From NCBI RefSeq assembly GCF_030445035.2, contig NC_080698.1, positions 24,893,294 through 24,957,293 on the forward strand: 64,000 nucleotides of DNA. Direction: 5' to 3'. The position numbers were made by a program, and so were the translations under genes. Positions 11,801-20,106 of the stretch are shown piece by piece (the stretch's first letter is position 1; the number at the start of each line of letters is the position of its first letter). The stretch is from Dasypus novemcinctus. Lineage: Eukaryota > Chordata > Mammalia > Cingulata > Dasypodidae. Under the pieces are notes generated by a model that was not told the DNA's origin, did not search any database, and saw only the letters and a list, made by a program, of their open reading frames with translations.

Positions 11801-14800
11801 GAACGGAATTTAATGCAATCAAAGAGTAGCACGCCCAGAGGAATAGATTAATAAACAAACATAATCTTTCTCTTTTTGGGATTCATAAAATAATCTCAAA
11901 CTGCCACACAGTGAAAAAATATCCTTGCCCTTCCAGAGCTGGCATTCTAATGAATTGTTGAGTAGAAATAATTTTTAGGTACCACTGTGGAAATAACTCA
12001 ATAATACCTGCATAACCGTTTTTGGAAAACCTGCCTCAACACAAGGGAAGTTCTGAGTGTTCATTTCTCTGGTAGTGTGAGTCCCTGGTAAAAGGAATAA
12101 AGAGAAGGAAAGACTTAAAAGATGTAGCGGCAGACTAGAAAAGAGAATGGGAGATGGGTCAGAGAAAAAGGAATGGAATTTTTTTTTCTTAACGTAATTG
12201 AGTTATAATATTCATAACATTTGTCCCCCCATGAGGAATTTTTTCAAAAAAACATATACAAGAATGTCTTACTCTTGCTCCAAGGGAAAGAGAAGGAATA
12301 GAGAAACAGTACAGATTACCATTATGAGTAATAAGTGGGACCCTAAACCGCCTGACCAGCAGCCCTGAGCTAGTATTCTTGCCTGGCCAAAACAATGCTG
12401 CATCTTAAAAAAAGAAAGTCAAATCGAAACCACAGTGAAATATCATTTTTCATCTATCAGAGCAAAAGACCTGGTAATAAAAGTTCTGGCAATGGTCTTG
12501 GGAAGCTGCACTTATATACAATGTTGGAATGTAAACCAGTAAAACTCTTTGTAGGGCAACTGCACAATAACAAACCAAATTTAAAATGTACATATTTTTC
12601 TGTACTTGTCATTCTAATTGTAGGAATTTATACTATAGATATATGTACACCCAAGCACAAAGAGAGATGTAAAGGGATGTTTTCGGCAGTGCTGTTTATA
12701 GTAGAAAGATTGCAAACCTAAGCACCAGTAAGAGAGTGCTTATATTATAAAACATTCTTATCATGTAATATTATGTAGCCAAAATAATCTGAATGTATAT
12801 ACTAATGTCAGATACTTAGATATATTAAGTAAAAACAAAACAGGTGCAGAGAAGCACAGATATTATGTTGCCATTTGTGTAGATAAGGGGGAGATTGTGT
12901 GTTCATATATATATATTCAGGGAATATCCTTGGAAGAGTACACAAGAAACTGGTAGTAGTGGTTGCTTTTGGTGAGAGAGGCTGTAGACAGAAGTGGAGA
13001 TTTAATTTTCCTATATACCACTTGTAGAGGATTTTTTTTTCTTTTAATGTGTGATGCATTTTTTAAAAATTTGTTTTTTAAGTGAGTAATTCCTGGAGAG
13101 TCTGCATGATGAATCAACATCAAAATCTTTAAACAATAGTTCCTGTGTGTAGGCAGAAGTATTTTTGAGCGCAGGTGCAGCAGAGATAAACTTCGGAAGG
13201 CAGATGGCTCCAGTTTTAAAATACATTCTGTGACAACATCAGATAAACATTTTTAGAATTGGGTTTGGTTCTCAGAGTCAGGGCTTTTAATGTACTACTC
13301 AAGCTACAGATTCATCAGGTGTTTTATTTAATTTTACCTTTTAAAATACAACTAGTGCTTTCAGTCTTTAATCACTAACCAAGTTACTTGAGGAAACTAA
13401 GATAAATAAAACAGTCCTCAAAAAGATTAAAAATGCAGAAAGTGAATAGATATTTTTTATTACTGATGTGCTGTTTATTTTTAGGAGGTACCAGGGAGTG
13501 AACCCAGGACCTCATACATGGGAAGCAGGTGCTCAACTACTTGAGCTACATCCACTACCCTGTATGTGTTTTAACTTTACTAAAATAAAATTAAGCAATG
13601 GTTGGGCAATTTGGTGGCACTGATGCTGTTCAACAATTCCTTTGCTTATCTTCTTAATTCTGCTTTTCTTAAGCCTCCAAGAAACCCTGTCTTCCTCCTC
13701 TTCACCAGAAGCCTGGGCCTCCTGCTTTATTATGAGGACCAGGGATTTCAATTGTAAATGCATTCAGAAAATAGGCAGGTAATATCTGGGGATAACAGGG
13801 GAGTAAGTTCCCTGACTGATGGGGAAACTACTAACAAATCTAATCTTAAAAGTTGTTGTTGTTTTTTATTTTAAACTTTTTATTTTGAAATGCTCTCAAG
13901 ACAGTTTTGTAACTGTACAAGACAGTTACAAAAGTAATAAAAACCCCATACAGAGAACTATAGCTCCAAATAACAACTCCTATTTAGAGAATTCCACATA
14001 GAGATCTGGTATGTTGGATATCAGATCCACCAATTTAAATATTTTGCCACATTTTCCATGTCATTCTATGTATTCATCAATTTATCACTCCATCTATCTA
14101 TTCATCAATTCATCAATCTATTTTCTGAACTCTTAAAGGTAGGTTGTATACATCATGCTTCTTAAACAGTTAAGACTGCCATGTACATTCCCTAAGAGAA
14201 AGCATATTCACTTACATATCCACCATAAGCATATTTATCAGCTTTAAGAAATTGAACATTGACATAAAGCTTAAAGCCTATATTTTAATGTTTTCATATG
14301 TCCCAATAATGTCATTTGAGCCTTCACTCTTCCCTTGTTAGAACCCATCCAGGACCTTGTATTGCCTTTAATTGCCGTTGTCCCTTTAGTGACTCTTTTT
14401 TTAAATTGTGGGAACATATATACAACATGAACTTTCCTATCTCAACACCCAAGAAAAAAGCATTCTGACTTCAATCTTTTTAAAAAGTCTGTTACATAAC
14501 AGATATATCAAGTATTATCAGAAGCAGATACCAGTGAAACGTTTAACACTGAATTCAAGAGAATTCTTCTGTGGAAAGAAGCCAGTCAGCCCCTTAGGAA
14601 TCAAGCTCAAGGTACCTAAGTGAAATCCACAAGTAAAAACCAATTTAAGGGAAGCAGACTTGGACCAATGGATAGGGCGTCTGCCTACCACATGGGAAGT
14701 CTGCGGTTCAAACCCTGGGCCTCCTCGATCCGTGTGCAGCTGGCCCACACACAGTGCTGATGCGCGCAAGGAGTGCCGTGCCACGCAGGGGTGTCCCCCA

Positions 14801-17800
14801 GGTAGGGGAGCCCCACGTGCAAGGAGTGCGCCCCGTAAGGAGAGCCATCCTGCGCAAAACAAAGTGCAGCCTGCCCAGGAATGGCGTCGCGCAAACATGG
14901 AGAGCTGACGCAGCAAGATGACACAACAAAAAGAGACAGATTCCTACAGAAGAACACACAGTGAATGAACACAGACAGCAGACAACGGGGGGGGGGGGGG
15001 GGGGGGAAGGGAAGGGAGAGAGAGATAAATAAAAAATAAATGTTTAAAAAAAAAAAAGAATTCTGAGGGAGCAGATGTAGTGGTTGAGTGCCTGCCTCCC
15101 ACACAGGAGGCCCTAGGTTTAGTCCCTGGTACCTCCTAAAAAAAAAAAAAATCCTGAAATACTGATACTTAACGCCATTCATTTTCCACTTTAGATGGAT
15201 TGCATGGTGTGTGAATATATCTCAATAAAACTGCTTAAGAAAAGAAAAAAAGAATTCTGAAAACCACAAGAAAGAAGCAACATGTTGCATACAAGTCAGC
15301 CTCAATAAGGTTAAGTGCCTCAATAAGGTTTTATCAGAAACCAGAGGCAAGCAGGCAATGGTATGACATACTTAAAGGGTAGAAAAGAAAAAAAACTGCC
15401 AACCAAGAATTTTGTATCTTGTCAAACTGCCTTTCAGAAATGAGGGAGGGATTAAGATATCCCCAGATAAAGAAAAACTGAGGGAGTCATCACCACGAGA
15501 TTGGCCTGGGCCTACAAGCAATGTTAAAGAGAGCTCTGTAGGTTGAAAGGAAAAGACAACAGAAAAGAGACTGAAGCCCACATTAAGAAAAGAAGATTTC
15601 TGGTAAGGATAATAACAGGGGTAAATATAAATGACAGTACTATTTTTTTTTTTTAAAGATTTATTTATTTAATTTTCCCCCCTCCCCTGGTTGTCTGTTC
15701 TTGGTGTCTGTTTGCTGCGTCTTGTTTCTTTGTCCGCTTCTGTTGTCGTCAGCGGTATGGGAAGTGTGGGCGGCGCCATTCCTGGGCAGGCTGCTCTTTC
15801 CTTTCACGCTGGGCGGCTCCCCTCACGGGCGCACTTCCTGCGCGTGGTGCTCCCCCACGCGGGGGACACCCCTGCGCAGCACGGCACTCCTTGCGCATGG
15901 CCAGCTCCACACAGGTCAAGGAGGCCCAGGGTTTGAACCACGGACCTCCCATATGGTAGACGGACGCCCTAATCACTGGGCCAAAGTCCGTTTCCCAACA
16001 GTACTATTTTATTTGTGCTTTGTGACTCCACTTTTCACTTTCTACTGGATCTAAAATTCAAAGGCATAAAATGATACTCCAGAAGTTTTGGATTCAATGG
16101 AAAAATACGTGATTGATGATAAGAACTACATAAAGGCGGGGGTGGGGGGGAAGGAGGTGTTCAGGAGTATAGTTTACATCTACTATGGGAGTTAAGTTGG
16201 TATCAAAGAGTGTTATAGATTTTGGATGTTAAATTTAAGCCCCATGGTAACTATACAGAACACACTGGAGAATATGCAAGCTCACAGAGACAGAAAGTAG
16301 AATACAGGTTGCCAAGGGTGGGGGACAGGGGTAATGGGGAGGTAATGCAAAATGAGTATTGAGCTTGTGTTTGGGGAGATGGGAAAGTTTTAGTAACGGA
16401 AGGTGGTGAGGGTACTGCAACACAGTGAATGTGATTAATCCCAGTGAAAAGACAGCTAAGAGACATTTGCAGTTTTCTTAATGTACTAGAATTTACCTCA
16501 TGCACTTTGAAGACCACCCCCACTTTTTATTTCCTCTTGTTTTTCCTAGTCTCAGTGTTCCTTTTGCTGCTTCCTCATCCATTTATTCTACTTAATGTTA
16601 CCTCATTATGATATACTACCTTAAATAACTTCTGGAATAAGGCATATAAGTAAATTAAGTATTGAGGGCTATACCAGTATATGCATAAAATAACGTGGTT
16701 AACAACACTGTGACTATACTAAAAGCCACTGATTATACAGTTTGGATAGATCATATGGTGTATATCTCAATAAAACTGCTTAATAAATAATTGTGCCAGA
16801 ATAACCAGAAACAGCAGCTTTGTACAGCAGGGGAAACCTAGATCAAGGGGTGAAGAATTTTCTTCTTAGTTACTTTGTTTGGTTTTCGCTGTTTATTATT
16901 ATTATTAAAATAATGAAAATGTTCTAATGATGACTGAGGTAATAAATGCGCAAATATGTGATTGTACCAAATACCATTGATTATACTCTTTGGATGAACT
17001 GTATTCTTTATTAATGTGTATCAATAAAATTGATTTGTTAAAAAAATGTGGTTAACAAGTGAGAGAGCAATGGGTTCTAGAAAAGAGAAGAGGGGATATT
17101 TGAGGTGGGTCTTGAAGAAATAAATGGCATCTCACCAGGCAGAAAAGGCAGGGAAGGGCAACCTGTGCAGGCAAAGAGATGGAGAAGGTACATATTCCTT
17201 TTCATCACAAAGGAAAGTGGAAGGAAGATGAGTAAACCAACTAACTCTTACATTTAATAACATTTATTGAACACGATTGTGTGTCAGACTCAGGGCAAAG
17301 CCCTTTACAACATTTACTGTGTTTTAACTCTCAAAACTACTCTATGAGATAGACTTTATTATCCATATTCACAGAAAATGAAACTGAGGCTCAAAGAGGT
17401 GAATTAACTTGCCCATAGTCAGAGAACTTGTAAGAGGCAGAGTGGGGATTTCTGTTGCCTCCTAGGATGTGGGGGACACTGGACTGCGTTGTTTCCTAAA
17501 ATTCATCTTCCTTCCCATTCTCCCATCTGACAAACCTATCCCTCCTCTGCAGCTCTCTGCCTCAATAGAGAAGTAACACTAACAAGCACACATTGTCGTT
17601 CAAGCAAGAACTGGGGTCATTCATGACCCCTTCCCTCACATCCACTCAATCACTGAAGTCCTGACATTCTACCTCATAAATCTCTCTCCCACCTGTCACT
17701 TCTCTGCATTTGATGACCATCTTGGTCCGAGTCCCATTATCTCTCACCAGGAGCACTGCAGCAGTAGCTGAGAGACAGGATGCATAATGTTGAAGAGCAG

Positions 17801-19749
17801 GAACTCTGGAGCCAGGCTGCCTGGTTTTGAGCCCAGGCTCTATAACTTACTACCCATGTGACTTTGGGCAAGTTAACCTCTTTGTGTCCCAGTTTCATTT
17901 GTAAAGGGGAAAAATAATTAGAACACTGCTTGGCACATGGTATGAATACCACATAAATGTCAGAGAGGAAAGAATGAACTTAGCTCCTTACTTTCCCTTC
18001 CATTCACCATTCTTCATAGTGGAGTATTGTTTTACAAAATGCAAATCTGATCACACCACTCCAATGTAAACACTTTTAAGACTTCCCATTGACCTTATAA
18101 ACCTCTGGCTCATAACTTTCTAAATTCTGGTCATTACTAGTGATCTTGGTGTTCTTCCAGCACTGTGGGGGCTTGTGCACTAGCGATTCCCCACCTGGAA
18201 CACCGTCCCGCAACCACATCTGTTTACCCCTTAAAAGTGGGATGAAAGTAACTTTTTCAGGGAGACTATCTGATGTTCCAGAAATGGATAAGCAATCTTT
18301 GTTACATGCTCCTATGGCTCCCAACCTTGTAATTCCCAGGTGGCAATATTAACCACCCTTAAAAAATTATTCATTGTGTCTTTCCCACGGGAGATTTAAG
18401 GTCTTGCCTGTTGGTTCTGGGCTGTAATTCCAAAGCCTAGGCCAGGGAGGATAAACATCTACTGAATAAATGAAGCTGAGAGGAAGCAAAGTTGAAACTT
18501 CCCATTAAATTCCTGGACCTTTCATAGCCTCCCTCCTCCACCACTCCTTACCATGTCCACAAATTTGGGCCTATCATTCTTTCCATTACTGGTGCCCTAA
18601 GGTGGAGACCCTGTCTGCACCCAACTTTTCAGATGGGACCTCTCCAAAGACATCTCCAGTTACTGGTTACTTTCTCCTCAAACTGGCCCAGGGACCCTTG
18701 ATCTCCCCTTTCCAGATGTCAAAGGACTAACTCCTCCATAACCAGATACCCTCCTAAGTGCTCCTGCCAGTTGCCCATCATGACTGTTCACTTTTCCCCA
18801 AGGTGCCACCCATTTCTGCCCTAGGTCTGTAGACAACCCCTTGGATCCCTCTTCACAGTAGCCCACCTTCCTAAACTGTTCGCACAACCGTCCAAGAATC
18901 CAGCCTCTGCCTCCCCCTCCACATCCGTTCCAGCCGACAAACCCTTCCCAACATCCATGCATAAATCTTATACCGTCCTCATCTCTTCTAGGCGCCCTCA
19001 TCTCTACGCTGGCTCTTTGCCTCTTATATCTCCAAGGTACACTCCTTGATTACCCTCCAGATATTCCATTCACATCTCCACCTTTTAGATGATGCTCCCA
19101 GCTCCTCCTCCCCGCCCCCAATCCACTCCTAGTTCCCAGGTATCATTGCGATTCACCCCACTGCCTGGGGACCTTCCCAATCTACCCAGAAGACTACTTC
19201 CTCCACATGTCACCCGGTATATCCAGACGCTCCAAGTACCATTACCTGGAACCCACCCCCTCTTTTCCAGGTGGCCTGGGAACCCGCCCCTCCCCCCATC
19301 CATCCCTGGACGCTCCCACTTGCTGCCCCCCACCCCCCCGGCCTTCGGGACCTTGGTATCACACGTTCCACCAATTCCCTCCATACTCCACTTCCGCGCT
19401 GCACGAACCTCCCTTTCCCCTCCACTGCTCCCTCACCCCATCCTTCCGCAGCCGGGACTCCACCCGGTACCACCCGCCCACAGACCGCTTCCAGCCCCCC
19501 CGGTCCCCACGTGTGCTCCCAGCCCCCCGACGACCCTTCCAGCACCCCCTCTCCACCCTGGGCGCGGCCTCCGGGAAGATGAGGCTAGAGGGCTCCAGGG
19601 AGAGGCCTGGAGACTCGGATCTCCGAGAGGTCTGACCCGGGAGGCCGAGGGGATCCCGGAAGTGGCCAGGGGATCCCGGAGGCCAAGGGCCTCCCGGGAG
19701 CCGGCCGGGGTGGCGGCGGTCGGGCCTCACCGTCAGTCACGGCTCCCAT
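1462..19749 (-). CDS. THOC7: THOC7, THO complex subunit 7 (8 coding exons, complete, 204 aa)
   Basis: THOC7 is a small, largely coiled-coil subunit of the nuclear THO core of TREX, which couples transcription and splicing to mRNA export. Coding exons on the minus strand are 19731-19749, 7878-7995, 6718-6845, 6301-6387, 3930-3987, 2157-2223, 1980-2049 and 1462-1529. Their lengths (19, 118, 128, 87, 58, 67, 70, 68) sum to 615 nt, that is 204 codons and a TAG stop, matching the known mammalian length. All introns are GT-AG and phases agree at every junction. The protein begins MGAVTDDEVIRKRLLIDGDG and ends METNPKP. Residues from about 75 to 190 are rich in E, K, L and Q with heptad-like spacing, consistent with the coiled coil. 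The tail reads ETSMETNPKP where I recall EASMETDPKP in human. No frameshift or stop is present, so this is an intact gene. Intron 1 (11.7 kb) is the longest and full of repeats. Transcription starts in the CpG island shared with ATXN7. Confidence 0.97.
1980..2049 (-). CDS. THOC7: THOC7 coding exon 7
   Basis: The acceptor ACACAG precedes 2049 and the donor GTAAGT follows 1980. The exon encodes LELRRKQFHVLLSTIHELQQ and TLE plus one base. A TATC microsatellite lies about 40 bp upstream in the intron. Confidence 0.97.
2085..2121. repeat. (TATC)n microsatellite in THOC7 intron 7
   Basis: About eight tandem TATC units followed by a degenerate TGTC. It lies between exons 6 and 7, roughly 36 bp from the exon 7 acceptor in transcript order. 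Confidence 0.9.
2157..2223 (-). CDS. THOC7: THOC7 coding exon 6
   Basis: The acceptor TTTTTTCAG precedes 2223 and the donor GTATTT follows 2157. The exon encodes ELEALGKELEHLSHIKESVE and DK, and ends on a codon boundary. Confidence 0.97.
2224..3076. other. THOC7: THOC7 intron 5, unassigned AT-rich part
   Basis: No exon is seen. Sequence from about 2570 to 3060 resembles an old antisense L1 remnant, but I cannot place it firmly. Confidence 0.4.
3077..3733 (+). mobile_element. Solo LTR, ERVL/MaLR-like family
   Basis: The 657 bp copy starts TGTGGCAG and ends CTAATTCA, with CCAAATAAATACTC as poly(A) region. It has a perfect 5 bp target-site duplication GACCT at 3072-3076 and 3734-3738. It lies in THOC7 intron 5, antisense to the gene. 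Confidence 0.9.
3930..3987 (-). CDS. THOC7: THOC7 coding exon 5
   Basis: The acceptor TTTCAG precedes 3987 and the donor GTAAGT follows 3930. The exon encodes EYDALAKVIQHHPDRHETLK across its two junctions. Confidence 0.97.
4144..4228 (+). mobile_element. Short DAS SINE (tRNA-Ala-derived)
   Basis: It has a degenerate A box (GATGTGGTTCAAG...GTTGAG), a B-box region GGTTTGTTTCC, CCTCCT and an A-rich tail. Confidence 0.8.
4269..4361 (+). mobile_element. Short DAS SINE (tRNA-Ala-derived)
   Basis: It has the A box ATGTGGCTCAGTGGTTGAG, the B box GGTTCAATCCC and an A tail. It follows the copy at 4144 by only about 40 bp. Confidence 0.88.
4768..5171 (+). mobile_element. Long DAS SINE
   Basis: The tRNA-like head (GGTTCAAACCCCGGGCC) is followed by the characteristic GCGCAAGGAGTGC body, the GACAACAACAGAGGCGGAC segment and an A-rich AATAAATAAATCTTT tail. 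It is flanked by AAAAGATA at 4760-4767 and 5172-5179, a target duplication. It lies in THOC7 intron 4. Confidence 0.93.
5801..5825. repeat. (AT)n tract next to poly(T)
   Basis: Roughly eleven AT dinucleotides are followed by a run of T. Confidence 0.85.
6033..6119 (-). mobile_element. Short DAS SINE, antisense
   Basis: The reverse complement shows the tRNA-like body with B box GGTTTGATCTCC and an A-rich tail. It is more diverged than the others and lies between THOC7 exons 4 and 5. Confidence 0.75.
6301..6387 (-). CDS. THOC7: THOC7 coding exon 4
   Basis: The acceptor AG is at 6389-6388 and the donor GTAAGG follows 6301. The exon encodes ECSIAGAHEKIAECKKQILQ and then AKRIRKNRQ, a basic coiled-coil segment. 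Confidence 0.97.
6718..6845 (-). CDS. THOC7: THOC7 coding exon 3
   Basis: The acceptor AATAG precedes 6845 and the donor GTAAAG follows 6718. The exon encodes YSQYQRMLSTLSQCEFSMGK followed by TLLVYDMNLREMENYEKIYKEI, entering the start of the coiled coil. Confidence 0.97.
7000..7860. other. THOC7: THOC7 intron 2, nothing recognised
   Basis: AT-rich intron sequence between exons 3 and 2, with no repeat or exon that I can support. Confidence 0.5.
7878..7995 (-). CDS. THOC7: THOC7 coding exon 2
   Basis: The acceptor CAG lies at 7998-7996 and the donor GTATTG follows 7878. The exon encodes DEVIRKRLLIDGDGAGDDRR and then INLLVKSFIKWCNSGSQEEG, the conserved N-terminal part of THOC7. It enters in phase 1 and leaves in phase 2. 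Confidence 0.97.
8095..8157. repeat. Ancient mammal-wide repeat, left part
   Basis: The motif GTGTGTCAGGCACTGATCTA and the text after it match a common old mammalian repeat. The copy resumes at 11909 (CAGTGAA, then CCTTGCCCTTCCAGAGCTGG), so the 3.75 kb LTR element was inserted into it. Confidence 0.65.
8381..8576. repeat. Perfect 98 bp tandem duplication inside an LTR
   Basis: Positions 8381-8478 and 8479-8576 are identical base for base. The sister LTR at 11144-11908 has a single copy of this region. Confidence 0.95.
8822..9423 (+). mobile_element. LTR nested inside another LTR of the same superfamily
   Basis: The 602 bp copy starts TGTGGCAGATTG and ends GACGAATACA, with AATAAATACC near the end. 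It is flanked by AAAGT (8817-8821) and AAAGC (9424-9428). The intact sequence at 11755 (AAAAAGTCCTAAATC) shows the target before insertion. It is in opposite orientation to its host element. Confidence 0.9.
9930..10340 (-). repeat. Degenerate ~60-65 bp tandem repeat in the retroelement interior
   Basis: The module CCAACC..CTCAGA.CAGTGAGGTGG..ACC..TCTCCC.AAT.T.TGGGG recurs about five times with substantial divergence. It explains several overlapping short ORFs here that are not genes. Confidence 0.7.
11120..11138 (-). other. Primer-binding-site-like sequence (tRNA-Leu type)
   Basis: Minus strand TGGTACCAGGAGAGTGGGG sits 5 nt inside the 5' LTR. The start TGG pairs with tRNA CCA, and the following AGGAG and GTGGG blocks resemble the 3' end of tRNA-Leu(CAG). 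The AG insertion and a few mismatches show decay. Confidence 0.65.
11144..11908 (-). repeat. 5' LTR of the two-LTR element
   Basis: It is 765 bp with TGTGGCAG at the 11908 end and CTAATACA at the 11144 end (minus sense). It is undivided and serves as the template for recognising the split 3' LTR. Confidence 0.87.
11909..11965. repeat. Ancient mammal-wide repeat, right part
   Basis: It continues the copy at 8095-8157 with CAGTGAA, CCTTGCCCTTCCAGAGCTGG and CATTCTAATG. Confidence 0.65.
12395..13070 (+). mobile_element. Old L1-type LINE fragment (3' end)
   Basis: Landmarks match the end of L1 ORF2 and 3' UTR: AAACCACAGTGAAATATCA, ATGTTGGAATGTAAACCAGT, TTGTAGGAATTTATAC, TACACAAGAAACTGGTAGTA. Stops are frequent, so it is inactive. 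Confidence 0.75.
13474..13560 (-). mobile_element. Short DAS SINE, antisense
   Basis: The reverse complement shows GATGTAGCTCAAGTAGTTGAG and GGTTCACTCCC with CCTCCTAAAAATAAA. Confidence 0.85.
13850..14440. repeat. Probable old L1 3'-UTR-like remnant
   Basis: AT-rich sequence with phrases such as TTTTGAAATGCTCTCAAGAC and ATTTTGCCACATTTTCCAT that I associate with old L1 3' regions. Family and orientation are uncertain. Confidence 0.4.
14649..15058 (+). mobile_element. Long DAS SINE
   Basis: It has the tRNA-like head with GGTTCAAACCCTGGGCC, the GCGCAAGGAGTGCCGTGCC body, a G20 homopolymer at 14987-15006 and an A-rich tail. Confidence 0.92.
15067..15151 (+). mobile_element. Short DAS SINE with damaged A box
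   Basis: GATGTAGTGGTTGAG lacks four bases of the usual A box (GATGTAGCTCAGTGG). The B box GGTTTAGTCCC and the A tail are present. Confidence 0.85.
15152..15260 (+). mobile_element. L1 3' end fragment
   Basis: GATGGATTGCATGGTGTGTG and ATATCTCAATAAAACTGCTT match the L1 3' terminal region seen again at about 16745-16790. Confidence 0.65.
15261..16795 (+). mobile_element. L1/HAL1-like fragment, split by a SINE
   Basis: Residual ORF1 coding text (AAACTGCCAACCAAGAATTT, GGGAGGGATTAAGATATCCC, GGCCTACAAGCAATG) is followed by a 3' UTR (ATCTCAATAAAACTGCTTAA). The long DAS SINE at 15647 interrupts it. ORF1-like sequence joined almost directly to the 3' end suggests a HAL1-type or internally deleted L1. 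Confidence 0.65.
15647..15997 (-). mobile_element. Long DAS SINE, antisense
   Basis: The poly(T) end is at 15647 and the head end at 15997. A 13 bp target duplication ACAGTACTATTTT lies at 15634-15646 and 15998-16010. Confidence 0.94.
16800..17047 (+). mobile_element. L1 3'-UTR terminus
   Basis: GATTGTACCAAATACCATTG and ATGTGTATCAATAAAATTGA match, in reverse complement, the sequence at 43975-44060. It ends in a short A tract. Confidence 0.7.
17784..17966 (+). repeat. MIR SINE
   Basis: The core GGAACTCTGGAGCCAGGCTG, TGACTTTGGGCAAGTTAACC and GCTTGGCACATGGTATGAAT are classic MIR. Confidence 0.88.
17968..19560. other. THOC7: THOC7 intron 1, promoter-proximal part
   Basis: No exon is recognised. 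Composition rises steadily in C content from about 18500 towards the CpG island. ORFs here are proline-rich products of base composition and show no family resemblance. Confidence 0.5.
19656..19664 (+). promoter_or_regulatory. ETS/GABPA-type motif
   Basis: CCGGAAGTG matches the extended ETS core common in CpG-island promoters. It lies just inside THOC7 intron 1. Confidence 0.5.
19731..19749 (-). CDS. THOC7: THOC7 coding exon 1 (start codon)
   Basis: Minus-strand ATG is at 19749-19747, followed by codons for GAVTD and one base of the next codon, then a GTGAGG donor. The start has a G at +4. It lies just downstream, in transcript sense, of a GCC-repeat tract. Residues MGAVTD match the known THOC7 N-terminus. 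Confidence 0.95.
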
Positions 19750-19756
19750 GGCGTGC

Positions 19757-19757
<1 letters not shown>

Positions 19758-19784
<27 letters not shown>
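19758..19784. repeat. (CGG)9 repeat beside the THOC7 start codon
   Basis: Nine uninterrupted CGG units on the plus strand, which is (CCG)9 in THOC7 sense, end 9 bp from the ATG. If transcribed, it forms part of the THOC7 5' UTR. Further interrupted CGG/GGC units follow at 19796-19818. Confidence 0.95.
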
Positions 19785-19787
<3 letters not shown>

Positions 19788-19823
19788 AAGCTGAGGCGGC
19801 GGTTGGCGGCGGCGGAGGTCAAA

Positions 19824-19837
19824 CTCCCACAATGCAG
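19824..19837 (+). promoter_or_regulatory. ZNF143/STAF-like motif
   Basis: CTCCCACAATGCAG resembles the TTCCCAGAATGC core of ZNF143 sites, with one central mismatch. It lies between the two diverging genes. Confidence 0.45.
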
Positions 19838-19839
19838 CC

Positions 19840-20106
19840 GGGTAAACAGCCATGGAGGCGGAGGCGGCGGCGCCCGCGGCCGCCCGCTCCGACGCCTGAG
19901 CCGCGCCGCGCCGCGCCGCCGCGGGACCCGCGCTCCCCGCGCTCCCGGTGCCCCCCGGGAGCTGCCGCGGCCGGCGCGCGTGGGGGCGAGGCCAGGCGGG
20001 CGGCGGCGGCGGCGGCCTCGGCTGTCGCCGGCCCCCGCCGCCCCCCTCGCCGCCCCCGCCCGGCCCACGCCCAGAGGCCGCCCCGGAGGCCGCAGCCAAC
20101 CGCCAG
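19840..20106 (+). other. ATXN7: ATXN7 exon 1 (non-coding, predicted; 5' end unknown)
   Basis: ATXN7 encodes ataxin-7, a SAGA deubiquitinase-module subunit whose polyglutamine expansion causes SCA7. In mammals its first exons are untranslated and it lies head-to-head with THOC7. In this CpG island the plus strand has a strong donor CAG|GTGAGC after 20106, placing the exon end there. Alternatives are CAG|GTAGCG after 20453, or another promoter. The 5' end given is only a rough estimate. A short reading frame in good Kozak context sits at 19852-19899. Exon identity rests on locus order and the downstream exon, not on recalled sequence. Confidence 0.55.
19852..19899 (+). CDS. Candidate uORF in the ATXN7 leader (15 aa)
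   Basis: ATG at 19852 in context GCCATGG (near-optimal Kozak) opens a frame MEAEAAAPAAARSDA ending at TGA 19897-19899. It would be translated only if the ATXN7 transcript starts upstream of 19852. It may act in cis on ataxin-7 translation. There is no evidence for a functional peptide. Confidence 0.4.
   Translation: MEAEAAAPAAARSDA

Larger units (their letters stand above)
8158..11908 (-). mobile_element. Non-autonomous ERVL/MaLR-like element with two LTRs
   Basis: In minus orientation the 5' LTR is 11908-11144 (765 bp), the internal region 11143-9571 (1573 bp), and the 3' LTR 9570-8158, interrupted by a nested LTR. Both LTRs have TG...CA ends. Next to the 5' LTR, after a 5 nt gap, TGGTACCAGGAGAGTGGGG (11138-11120) resembles a primer site for leucine tRNA, as in ERVL/MaLR elements. 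A purine-rich CAGAGGGTGGAG precedes the 3' LTR. No long reading frame is present internally, so it depended on other elements for movement. Flanks GAATG and CAGTG fit a decayed 5 bp target duplication. It lies in THOC7 intron 1, same strand as THOC7. Confidence 0.85.
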
